Origin: Gammaproteobacteria bacterium
Lineage (GTDB): Bacteria; Pseudomonadota; Gammaproteobacteria; Arenicellales; UBA868
Reading direction: 5' to 3'
Assembly: GCA_011523045.1 (NCBI GenBank)
Contig: WTHR01000192.1
Span: 1 to 42,749, forward strand
Length of the DNA: 42,749 nt
Within the stretch, counting starts at the first letter, position 1. Every line of letters begins with the position of its first letter. Of this stretch, positions 8,756-16,256 are shown piece by piece. The translations under genes and the position numbers were made by a program. Below the pieces are notes generated by a model. The model was not told the DNA's origin, did not search any database, and saw only the letters and a list, made by a program, of their open reading frames with translations.

Positions 8756-9988
8756 ATGCCTGTTGCAGTCGTACTCAAAGGCTATCCGCGACTGTCGGAG
8801 ACCTTCATTGCGCAGGAACTTCACAGCCTCGAGAAGGCCGGCGTAGACCTTGAAATTGTCTCGCTTCGTCACCCAACGGATCCCACCACGCACCCGATTC
8901 ATCGTGACATAAAGGCGCCAGTGCTCTACCTGCCGGAATATCTCCACCGGGAGCCGCTGCGCGTCATTAGGGGATGGCGCGCTGCCCGCAAACGTCCAGG
9001 TTATCGTGCTGCCCGGGCTCTGTGGATTAGGGATCTGAAACGGGATCTGTCGATCAATCGTATTCGGCGCTTTGGCCAGGCCCTGGTATTGGCGACAGAG
9101 GCTCGATCATCCACCTCCCTGATGTATGCCCACTTCCTGCATACCCCAGCATCCGTCACCCGCTACGCGGCAACCGTTCGCGACATACCGTGGTCTTTTT
9201 CTGCTCACGCGAAGGACATCTGGACAACGCCGGATTGGGAAAAGCACGAAAAACTTGCCGACTGCGCTTGGGGGGTGACCTGTACCCAGACCGGGTTTTC
9301 ACACCTCAAACAACTTGCCTCGGCTGGGGTCCGACTCAGATTGCTCTATCACGGTCTGGATACCAAGCGGTTTTCTGACCCGGGACCTCGGCACAGTCAG
9401 TCAAACGGTGTCACCGCACAACGAGAGGTTAATCTCCTCAGCGTCGGACGCGCGGTTCCGAAAAAAGGTTTTGACGTACTGCTTGCTGCTCTGGCATCGC
9501 TCCCGGCCGAGTTTCACTGGCACTGGCAGCATGTCGGAGGCGGCGACAAACTGCCGGCGCTGCAACGCGCTGCCGCTGACCTCGGTCTCGAGAAGCGGAT
9601 CTCCTGGCTTGGGCCACAGCCACAGCAGGCAGTCTTGTCTCTCTATCGGGAAAGCGATGTCTTTATATTGCCCAGCCGCATTGCCACCGGAGGTGATCGT
9701 GACGGTTTGCCCAATGTCCTGATGGAGGCGGCAAGCCAGGGTCTTGCTATCATCACAAGCGACCTCCCCGGCATTGCTGAGTTCATCACCCCGGATAAAC
9801 ACGGTGTTTTGGTTTCTCCTGATGACGCAGAGGCGCTCTCCGATGCGATCCACCGCATCGGCACCCACCCGGAGTTAAGAGCGGCCCTCGGTACTGCCGC
9901 AAAAGCCCGGGTGATCCAGGAGTTTGATCATCGGGACAATATCCAGCCACTCATTTCTCTAATCGAAGATGTGGCAGGCGCCGACTGA
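8756..9988 (+). CDS. Glycosyltransferase family 4 (GT-B fold)
   Basis: 410-residue GT-B retaining glycosyltransferase. The N-terminal motif KGYPRLSETFIAQE is typical of GT4 enzymes of polysaccharide synthesis. WSFSAHAKDIW near 140, LLSVGRAVPKKGFDVLLAAL at the start of the C-terminal domain, and DGLPNVLMEAASQG (an Asp-x7-Glu version of the EX7E motif) follow, then DLPGIAEFI. It uses a nucleotide-activated sugar; donor and acceptor cannot be told from sequence. It is the first gene of a plus-strand operon: its TGA shares one base with the ATG of the next glycosyltransferase, implying translational coupling. It diverges from the atypical ABC exporter. No clear Shine-Dalgarno precedes ATG 8756. 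Confidence 0.88.
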   Translation: MPVAVVLKGYPRLSETFIAQELHSLEKAGVDLEIVSLRHPTDPTTHPIHRDIKAPVLYLPEYLHREPLRVIRGWRAARKRPGYRAARALWIRDLKRDLSINRIRRFGQALVLATEARSSTSLMYAHFLHTPASVTRYAATVRDIPWSFSAHAKDIWTTPDWEKHEKLADCAWGVTCTQTGFSHLKQLASAGVRLRLLYHGLDTKRFSDPGPRHSQSNGVTAQREVNLLSVGRAVPKKGFDVLLAALASLPAEFHWHWQHVGGGDKLPALQRAAADLGLEKRISWLGPQPQQAVLSLYRESDVFILPSRIATGGDRDGLPNVLMEAASQGLAIITSDLPGIAEFITPDKHGVLVSPDDAEALSDAIHRIGTHPELRAALGTAAKARVIQEFDHRDNIQPLISLIEDVAGAD

Positions 9989-11121
9989 TGAGGATTGGCT
10001 TCTATGCCCCCATGAAGGCGCCCGACCACCCTTCTCCCTCGGGCGACAGAACCCTCGCCCAACTTCTGATCGAGGCGATGACCCAGGCCGGCCACGACGT
10101 TCGATTGATGAGTCGGCACCGCTCCATCGATATCTCTGGAGATCTCGAAAACCAGCGAAAAATCAGGGAGCAAAGCACGCCTGAAGTCGCACGCATCCTT
10201 GATCAACTGCAGAACCACTCTCACTCCATTGATCTTTGGTTTACCTATCATCTTTTTCACAAGGCGCCGGACTGGCTAGGTCCGAACGTCTGTGAGAAGC
10301 TCGACATTCCCTATGTGATTGCCGAAGCCTCCTACGCACCCAAACAAAAAAACGGACCCTGGTGCGAGGGGTTATCCAGCACCGAGACAGCGCTCAGGCG
10401 GGCTGCAGGAATTGTCTCGCTCAACCCTCGCGACCAAGAGTGCATCCAGCCCCTTCTGAAGCCCAAGGCAAAACAGCTTTCTCTCTTGCCGTTCACTCAT
10501 GAAACGGCCTCGCCGTCTGACCACCGGGGTCAACTTAAGCAGCAGTTAGGACGCACGTTCGATATTGACTCGCAACCGCCCTGGCTGGTGACGGTCGCGA
10601 TGATGCGAAAAGGAGACAAACAGCGCTCGTTCAGCATGTTGGCGGCAGCACTTGACGCGGTGAAGGATCTTGACTGGCGTCTCATCATCATTGGGGACGG
10701 GGACGCCGCACAGGATGTGAAAGACGCATTTGCGCCATTGGGTCGACAGCGAGTTTTTTTCACCGGTCAGTTAACGACAGCTGAGGTGCATCCCTATCTG
10801 AATGCCGCAGATCTTTTTGTATGGCCGGCAATCAATGAGGCCTTCGGCATGTCCCTGCTTGAAGCCCAACGCCATGCCCTGCCCGTCGTTGCGGGACACA
10901 CCGATGGAACGGCCACCATTATTGAAAACGAACACACGGGAATACTGACTGAGCCTGAAAATACGGCCGCTTTTTCGCAAGCCGTTAGGCAACTGATGCA
11001 AAATTCCGGATTGCGCGAGCACATGGGGCAAAACGCCCGGCAAAAGTTCCTGGCCCACCACACGCTGAAAAGCGCCTCACAGACCATTGACACTTTTCTG
11101 CGTTCACTGACGGGCGAATGA
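9988..11121 (+). CDS. Glycosyltransferase family 4, second copy
   Basis: 377 residues, GT-B fold. It starts MRIGFYAPMKAPDHPSPSGD, an N-terminal nucleotide-sugar-transferase loop. The C-terminal domain has LVTVAMMRKGDKQRSF, LIIIGDGD, VFFTGQL and a canonical EX7E motif EAFGMSLLE, followed by PVVAGHTDGTATII. It is not a close copy of the upstream GT4 protein, so the two probably act in successive steps. The start overlaps the upstream stop by one base (TGATG), and its own stop overlaps the next ATG (ATGA). Specificity is unknown. Two consecutive GT4 enzymes plus a phosphatase and a divergent exporter suggest assembly of an envelope oligosaccharide or glycolipid. Confidence 0.86.
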   Translation: MRIGFYAPMKAPDHPSPSGDRTLAQLLIEAMTQAGHDVRLMSRHRSIDISGDLENQRKIREQSTPEVARILDQLQNHSHSIDLWFTYHLFHKAPDWLGPNVCEKLDIPYVIAEASYAPKQKNGPWCEGLSSTETALRRAAGIVSLNPRDQECIQPLLKPKAKQLSLLPFTHETASPSDHRGQLKQQLGRTFDIDSQPPWLVTVAMMRKGDKQRSFSMLAAALDAVKDLDWRLIIIGDGDAAQDVKDAFAPLGRQRVFFTGQLTTAEVHPYLNAADLFVWPAINEAFGMSLLEAQRHALPVVAGHTDGTATIIENEHTGILTEPENTAAFSQAVRQLMQNSGLREHMGQNARQKFLAHHTLKSASQTIDTFLRSLTGE

Positions 11122-11717
11122 CTGAACTGCTTTTTATCCGGCATGGGCCCACCGAGTGGAACGAGGGGGGCCGCATTCAGGGTCGGTCCGATATTCCCCT
11201 GAGCAATTCCGGTCGAGATGAAGTGCGATCCTGGACCCTTCCCGCCTCCTTTCAGTCATGGGCATGTTTTTGCAGTCCTCTTGCACGGGCCCAGCAAACC
11301 GCAGCACTGCTTGGATTTGAAACTCCTCAGATCGTTGATGATCTGCAGGAAATGCACTGGGGAGAGTGGGAAGGTCATACGCTCGACACACTTCGTGCCA
11401 TTGATCCGGAGGCTTTCCGGCGCAATGAAGACCGCGGTCTTGATTTTCGTCCTGCAGGCGGGGAAAGTCCGCGTGAGGTCAGGGCACGACTTGCGCAATG
11501 GGTTGCTTCTCTTGATGAAGAAGTCCTGCCGGCTGTTATCGTCTGCCATAAAGGAGTGCTGCGGGCTGCTCTCAGTCTCGCAACCGGCTGGGACATGTTT
11601 GATGACCCACCCGATAAACTCCGCGAGCCGTGTGCACATCTCTACACGATCCAAGGTAACTCACTGATGGTCAAACAACTGAACATTTCACTTAAAAAGC
11701 CAGAACTCAGCCCATGA
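11118..11717 (+). CDS. Histidine phosphatase family protein (phosphoglycerate-mutase-like)
   Basis: 199 residues with the branch-2-like histidine phosphatase layout: LLFIRHGPTEWNEGGR (RHG with the phospho-accepting His near residue 9), SPLARAQQTA carrying the second arginine, LQEMHWGEWEGH with the acidic proton donor, and VIVCHKGVLRAAL with the second catalytic histidine near 140. Such proteins dephosphorylate small phosphorylated metabolites such as sugar phosphates or CobC-type substrates. It is translationally coupled on both sides (ATGA overlaps with the GT4 gene before and the DmpA gene after), so a sugar-phosphate or polyprenyl-phosphate-related role in the glycan operon is a reasonable inference. 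Substrate not determinable. Confidence 0.85.
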   Translation: MTELLFIRHGPTEWNEGGRIQGRSDIPLSNSGRDEVRSWTLPASFQSWACFCSPLARAQQTAALLGFETPQIVDDLQEMHWGEWEGHTLDTLRAIDPEAFRRNEDRGLDFRPAGGESPREVRARLAQWVASLDEEVLPAVIVCHKGVLRAALSLATGWDMFDDPPDKLREPCAHLYTIQGNSLMVKQLNISLKKPELSP

Positions 11718-12832
11718 CGGCAAAGCGCGCACGTGAACTGGGTTTGGATTTCTCCGGAACGCCCGGCCCGCATAATGCCATTACCGATGTGCCCGGGCTG
11801 ATGGTCGGCTATAAAACCCTGATGACAGGGGACGGCCCGCTGGTTACCGGCCGCGGCCCGATCCGTACCGGAGTAACGGCAATCCTGCCGCGAGGCCGTG
11901 ACACGGTTCCCCAACCGGTCTGGGCCGGGACACACAGTCTGAATGGCAATGGTGAGATGACTGGCACCCACTGGATCCACGACGGAGGGTACCTGCTTGG
12001 TCCGATCATGATTACCAACACCCACGGCGTGGGGCGGGTACACCAGGCTGCCGTTCAGTGGATTATCGACACCTATCCCGAGCATTGGGGATCCGAACAT
12101 CTGTGGGCCATGCCCGTCGTCGCCGAAACCTATGACGGCACCTTGAACGACATTAATGGACTGCACGTCACCGAGGATCACGCCCGAGAGGCGCTGGATC
12201 AAGCCGCGAATGGACCACTTCAAGAAGGCAATGTGGGCGGTGGCACCGGCATGATCTGCTATGAATTCAAAGGAGGCACCGGGACGAGTTCCCGCCGGAT
12301 CTCAGTGGGAGGCCAGCAATTTCACATTGGCGTCCTGGTTCAGGCCAATCACGGCAGACGGCAAGACCTCACTATCCTGGGTGTTCCGGTAGGTCGCCAC
12401 CTCCAGAATGATAAGCTGTTCGATGAACATGAGATGGGTTCGATCATCGCGGTCATCGCCACCGATGCTCCCATGATGCCTCACCAGCTTGAGCGTCTCG
12501 CAAAACGCGGCACCCTAGGTATTGCCCGAGGCGGCACACCGGGAGGCAACGGCTCAGGCGACATCTTTCTCGCAATAAGTACCGCCAACCCCATGCCCAT
12601 TGATCGCATGGGCCAGATCAATTCCGATTTTTCCTGGATCGGGGATGATTTGTGTGACGCCGTCTATCTGGCGGCTGTTCAGGCAATTGAGGAGTCTGTA
12701 ATCAATGCCCTGGTCGCGGCTGAAGACATGACCACTCTTCGACCGCCTGGTCAACGCTGCGCGGCGATGGATATCGACGCTATGCTGGAACTCATGGCCC
12801 GGTACGGCCGGCTCAGGACGTCCTCTCGTTGA
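11714..12832 (+). CDS. dmpA: DmpA/BapA-type aminopeptidase (P1 family, N-terminal nucleophile hydrolase)
   Basis: 372-residue member of the S58/P1 family of self-processing aminopeptidases (L-aminopeptidase D-Ala-esterase/amidase DmpA, beta-peptidyl aminopeptidase BapA). Seen: NAITDVPGLMVGY near the N-terminus, TGVTAILPRG, NGNGEMTGTHWI, GNVGGGTGM and ISVGGQQFHIGVLVQAN. The self-cleavage site is GGTPGGNGSGDIF; the chain would be cut between Gly280 and Ser281 to free the serine nucleophile. No signal peptide is visible. The start overlaps the phosphatase stop (ATGA), so it belongs to the glycosyltransferase operon, which is unexpected for a peptidase and hints at an amino-acylated or peptide-linked product. 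Its last 20 bases overlap the 3' end of the convergent GNAT gene. Confidence 0.92.
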   Translation: MTAKRARELGLDFSGTPGPHNAITDVPGLMVGYKTLMTGDGPLVTGRGPIRTGVTAILPRGRDTVPQPVWAGTHSLNGNGEMTGTHWIHDGGYLLGPIMITNTHGVGRVHQAAVQWIIDTYPEHWGSEHLWAMPVVAETYDGTLNDINGLHVTEDHAREALDQAANGPLQEGNVGGGTGMICYEFKGGTGTSSRRISVGGQQFHIGVLVQANHGRRQDLTILGVPVGRHLQNDKLFDEHEMGSIIAVIATDAPMMPHQLERLAKRGTLGIARGGTPGGNGSGDIFLAISTANPMPIDRMGQINSDFSWIGDDLCDAVYLAAVQAIEESVINALVAAEDMTTLRPPGQRCAAMDIDAMLELMARYGRLRTSSR

Positions 12833-13259
12833 GCCACTTCTGCACCAACTGCACATCCCCGTCACGATAGTTCAGTCGGCCATAAAATCCGCGGACTGCA
12901 AGATTGTCGTGCCGGATCATGGCCTGAATCTTCGGAACTTTTCTCGCGCGCAGCCAGTTCTCGGCGTGCTCCATGAGAGTTCGCCCGATGCCCTGATGGC
13001 GAAACTGGGAATCCACGGCGAGGTAATACACCCAACCACGGTGCCCGTCGCAGCCGATCATGACACTCCCGCAAAGCGTGTCTTGGGCAGCCGCCACCAG
13101 CAGTTCGGAAGACGGGTTCTCGAGGCACTGACGAATATCGTCTTCGGGGTTATTCCAGGGGCGGGTCAGGTCGCAGTCGTGCCATAACTGCACGAGTCGT
13201 TCCTGATCAGGCAATCCGAATGTCCTGATCTCAACCCGTGGTTGGGAAACGGTCGTCAT
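12813..13259 (-). CDS. ypeA: GNAT family N-acetyltransferase, YpeA-like
   Basis: 148 residues with a single GNAT domain. The order LVQLWHDCDLTRPWNNPEDDI, GCDGHRGWVYYLAVD, then the acetyl-CoA-binding motif QFRHQGIGRTLM (R/Q-x-x-G-x-G/A) and a C-terminal GFYGRLNYRDGDVQ matches E. coli YpeA closely in layout. It transfers an acetyl group to an unidentified amine, possibly a protein N-terminus or small molecule. Its ATG overlaps the stop of the upstream glycosyltransferase gene (ATGA), making it the last gene of the minus-strand operon. Its stop lies inside the DmpA coding end (20-bp convergent overlap), leaving no room for an intrinsic terminator between the operons. Confidence 0.88.
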   Translation of the reverse strand: MTTVSQPRVEIRTFGLPDQERLVQLWHDCDLTRPWNNPEDDIRQCLENPSSELLVAAAQDTLCGSVMIGCDGHRGWVYYLAVDSQFRHQGIGRTLMEHAENWLRARKVPKIQAMIRHDNLAVRGFYGRLNYRDGDVQLVQKWLNERTS

Positions 13260-14395
13260 GATGAAAGATAGGCATTCAGGGCTTCGGCTGAACGCTCTGC
13301 GCCGTCACAGACGACAGGCGCAAAAGACCCCGGGGGCTGTGCCAGCAGGCTGTCTGCTGCCGCCGCCAGGGCTGGGCCATCCAGGTCCGCCTCGGGCAGA
13401 ACCTGAGCTCTTTGAATTTTCAGGAGGTGTTGCGCCCGTGCCGGTTGCTCTGTCTCGCCGCCTTTCCCGGTAAATGGCACGAGCAGTGCCGGCGCACCAC
13501 TCGAGAGAATATCAACGACGCTGTTGTAACCCGCTTGGGAAACCGACAGTCGGCAACCGCTCAAAAGATCCCGAAAGTCGGCGCGGTTGGGTTCAACTGT
13601 CAGCGTGTCCGAGCCCATTTGGCGCAAACGGCTGACGAAATCCGGATCAGGCGAGGCGCCCGCGAGAATCCGCCACACGATATCGGAATGCATCGAGAGC
13701 GCACTGGCTTGCGCTGCTGCAAGATAGAGCCGCTCGCCAGCCTTCCCTCCACCCGCCGAGACGAGAACTTCCCGAGAGCGCCGCGAAGAAGATTCCCCTC
13801 TTGGTTTTGAGTAAGACGTCGTATCTACAAAGCCGGTGTAGGACACGAGGTCGGCGATCTCATCGAACTCGTCAAAGGAGTCACTCAAGGGCAAGAACTC
13901 CTGCTCCCCATGCACAAGCACCCGCTGATAATAATCTCGAAGCCAGCCTATCGTCTCCGCTTCACGGGCTCTCGAGCGTTTTTGAACGCTGTCCCGTACA
14001 GAGCACAGCACAGGGGTTTTTGCTGCCCGCGCTGCTTCAAGTAAAGGCAGTAACTCAAATCGGAACCGCCTTCGCCCAAATGGAAACAACTCCGTTACCA
14101 GCACCTTGGGCTGCAAATCATGAAAAAGCCGCAGCAGTTCTTTAGTACGTACGGTTTCCAAAACGTCGTTTAGGGGCTCACCACGGCGATCCACAATACT
14201 CGAAAAGGAAAGATCCGCACTTTGCAGGGGCTCGAGCTGATGCACCGGAAAAGGTGACGCCTGTTGCAGATTAATGGGCATCCCACCGGTGATTACCGCA
14301 ACAGGCGTTCCAGCATTCTGGCAGGCTTCAGCAATGGCCAGTGTTCGGCGCAGATGGCCGATACCCAGTAGATGCTGAACGTAGAAAAGGATCAA
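13256..14395 (-). CDS. MurG-like glycosyltransferase (COG4671-type), second of a pair
   Basis: 379 residues. The N-terminal glycine-rich loop VQHLLGIGHLRRTLAIAEA and a C-terminal GT28-like nucleotide-sugar site, RLSVSQAGYNSVVDIL then PALLVPF and ETEQPARAQ, mark a GT-B inverting-type enzyme related to MurG. It is a distant paralogue of the next upstream gene (compare GLGHLRRCRTIAHAL). The start is TTG at 14395: an in-frame stop shared with the upstream gene's terminus excludes earlier starts, the family N-terminus begins right there, and GGTGGG lies about 12 bases upstream. The end overlaps the GNAT start by 4 bases. Acceptor and donor unknown. Confidence 0.8.
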   Translation of the reverse strand: MILFYVQHLLGIGHLRRTLAIAEACQNAGTPVAVITGGMPINLQQASPFPVHQLEPLQSADLSFSSIVDRRGEPLNDVLETVRTKELLRLFHDLQPKVLVTELFPFGRRRFRFELLPLLEAARAAKTPVLCSVRDSVQKRSRAREAETIGWLRDYYQRVLVHGEQEFLPLSDSFDEFDEIADLVSYTGFVDTTSYSKPRGESSSRRSREVLVSAGGGKAGERLYLAAAQASALSMHSDIVWRILAGASPDPDFVSRLRQMGSDTLTVEPNRADFRDLLSGCRLSVSQAGYNSVVDILSSGAPALLVPFTGKGGETEQPARAQHLLKIQRAQVLPEADLDGPALAAAADSLLAQPPGSFAPVVCDGAERSAEALNAYLSS

Positions 14396-14419
14396 AGCGC
14401 TGGCCCACCCACCGCGGGG

Positions 14420-15637
14420 TCAGGAGAGTTGTTGGCGTACTGGGGCTTTGTCGAAAAGCAGGCGATGGGTGCGGTCACAGATAACGTCCAAACCTGACAA
14501 GATCTGATCTGAACCCGCCGCAGAAGGCAGCGACTGGCGCTCGAGTCCACGCAAGGCCATCGCCATCGCACCAGCAGACCGATCGCCATCGCCATCGAGC
14601 ATTGACACCAGGCCAAGCGAAGCCGCCCGGCGGGCGCGAAGTGTTTGCTCCATACGCGGCCTAGAGCGCGGAATCAGCAGCGCAGGCTTATCAAGCGACA
14701 GGATTTCGCAAAATGTGTTGTAACCGCCCATGGCAACCACACCGGCCGCCCGCTCCATTACCAATTCCATGTTGGAATTGAAGACGATGGTCTGCACCCC
14801 CGTGAGCGCCTCGGCCCGCAATTGAAACTGCTGTCTGACTGCCTGGGGCATAAATGGCCCCAGAACGATCACAACAGGTTTGGCTGGCCGGGGTTTTTGT
14901 TCCAGTGCGTTCAAGACCCAGTCCACCAAAGTCTCGCCATCTCCCCCGCCTCCAGGCGTCACCAGCAGAAACGGTTCGCGCGGCAGGTTGACGGGCGCTC
15001 TTGCAATCGAAGGCACCGATCGACGCAGGTATCCGGTATAGACCATCCTCTGTAGACCTGCTTCACTGACGCCCAATTCAGCCAGCGGGTTACCCATCGA
15101 GCGCGATCCAAATACCCAGAGCTCGTCATACCAGTCCTCAAGATTTCGCGGTGTCCCGCGATGATCCCACTCTTTGTTCAACAAAACGGGGTCATCAAGA
15201 ATATCCCGAAGCCCGAGGACTGTCGGCACACCTTTGTCTCGAAGTTTCTTAAGGGTTTGGGTGACTTCCCCCCGAAGCCCTAGTGGCTCCTTATCCACGA
15301 TAAACAGGTCAGGAGAAAACGTATCTGCAGTCTGCTCCATAATGGACGCCCGCAGCTGCAGCGTCTGAGACAGGTCAATATGATCCGAAAGAGAGGTGTA
15401 GTCACCGCCACGGAGCTTGACCACACCCGGGATCCGCACAAAATCCACCCGGCTTTTGAAATCAAAACTGCCGATAATCGGAGAACCTGAGACGATCAGG
15501 ACCTTCAGGCCGGCAAACTGATCCACCAGGGCATGAGCAATGGTCCGACACCGGCGCAAGTGGCCTAGGCCAAATGAGTCGTGGCTGTAGATCAGAACAC
15601 GCTTGCCGTGCAACTGGTTGTTTATATCATTGGTCAT
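14420..15637 (-). CDS. MurG-like glycosyltransferase (COG4671-type), first of a pair
   Basis: 405 residues. Near the N-terminus IYSHDSFGLGHLRRCRTIAH forms the GT-B loop. IVDKEPLGLRGE, VLGLRDILDDP, LVTPGGGGDGE and VVAMGGYNTFCEILSLDKP follow, then LLIPRSRPRMEQTLRA, a nucleotide-sugar site of GT28/MurG type. It is predicted to be a cytoplasmic or membrane-associated sugar transferase. Its ATG overlaps the MaoC stop by 4 bases, and 24 bp separate it from the second transferase, so maoC, the two transferases and the GNAT gene form one coupled operon. The paired occurrence of two distant paralogues suggests two successive glycosylations or a heteromeric enzyme; both are inference. Confidence 0.82.
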   Translation of the reverse strand: MTNDINNQLHGKRVLIYSHDSFGLGHLRRCRTIAHALVDQFAGLKVLIVSGSPIIGSFDFKSRVDFVRIPGVVKLRGGDYTSLSDHIDLSQTLQLRASIMEQTADTFSPDLFIVDKEPLGLRGEVTQTLKKLRDKGVPTVLGLRDILDDPVLLNKEWDHRGTPRNLEDWYDELWVFGSRSMGNPLAELGVSEAGLQRMVYTGYLRRSVPSIARAPVNLPREPFLLVTPGGGGDGETLVDWVLNALEQKPRPAKPVVIVLGPFMPQAVRQQFQLRAEALTGVQTIVFNSNMELVMERAAGVVAMGGYNTFCEILSLDKPALLIPRSRPRMEQTLRARRAASLGLVSMLDGDGDRSAGAMAMALRGLERQSLPSAAGSDQILSGLDVICDRTHRLLFDKAPVRQQLS

Positions 15638-16092
15638 GCGCTTTTTACCGCTTCCCGCGCGGCAACCATAATCTTCCCCGCCGCGCTTGCGACCTCAACA
15701 TCCTGCTGGTTGGTGCATAGGCAGCTCAGACTGATCACCCCGCCCTGGAACTTCGGCTTGTCTGTCATATCGGTGATCTCCCAAGCTGCCCGCAGCGTAT
15801 CACCAGGTCTAACCGGAGCCAAAAATCGACAACTGTGCTCAAGATAGGCGATCGCCGTACCTGAAAAGTAAATTCCGACGGGAGCCGCAACAAAAGCGCT
15901 GGTAAACGGTCCGTGCAGAATGCGCCCGCCAAATCGGGATTGACTGGCAAACGTTTCGTCCACATGCAACGGGTTGAAGTCCCCGAAAAGACCCGCCGCG
16001 GTAACAAGATGAGTCTCTGTGATTGTCAGGACATAATCGAACTCATCGCCCACACTGACTTCGTCGTATGCCCTGCCTGCTGGTATCCGCAT
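15634..16092 (-). CDS. MaoC family (R)-specific hydratase/dehydratase
   Basis: 152-residue single hot-dog domain. The hydratase-2 motif GDFNPLHVDETFA (Asp38 and His43 as likely catalytic pair) is followed by GRILHGPFTSAFVA, which carries the conserved glycine/histidine overhang loop. Such enzymes hydrate trans-2-enoyl-CoA to (R)-3-hydroxyacyl-CoA or the reverse. It starts the minus-strand operon containing two MurG-like glycosyltransferases (4-base overlap) and lies divergent from an acyl-CoA synthetase 164 bp away. It may therefore serve acyl-CoA metabolism with that synthetase, or supply a hydroxyacyl group for a glycolipid; the sequence does not decide. Confidence 0.88.
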   Translation of the reverse strand: MRIPAGRAYDEVSVGDEFDYVLTITETHLVTAAGLFGDFNPLHVDETFASQSRFGGRILHGPFTSAFVAAPVGIYFSGTAIAYLEHSCRFLAPVRPGDTLRAAWEITDMTDKPKFQGGVISLSCLCTNQQDVEVASAAGKIMVAAREAVKSA

Positions 16093-16256
16093 CGTTGATT
16101 AATCTAGGGCCGTCCAGAGTGCTGATTATAGGTCTAAAAGCCACTCACCCCGCGGAAGGGCACCCTTTCAACAACCAGTTTTTGGGAATTCGCCCCACCT
16201 GACACAGGTCGTTAAAGCCGTTAGGATTGCCGTCTCACTCGTGACGAGAAATTACC

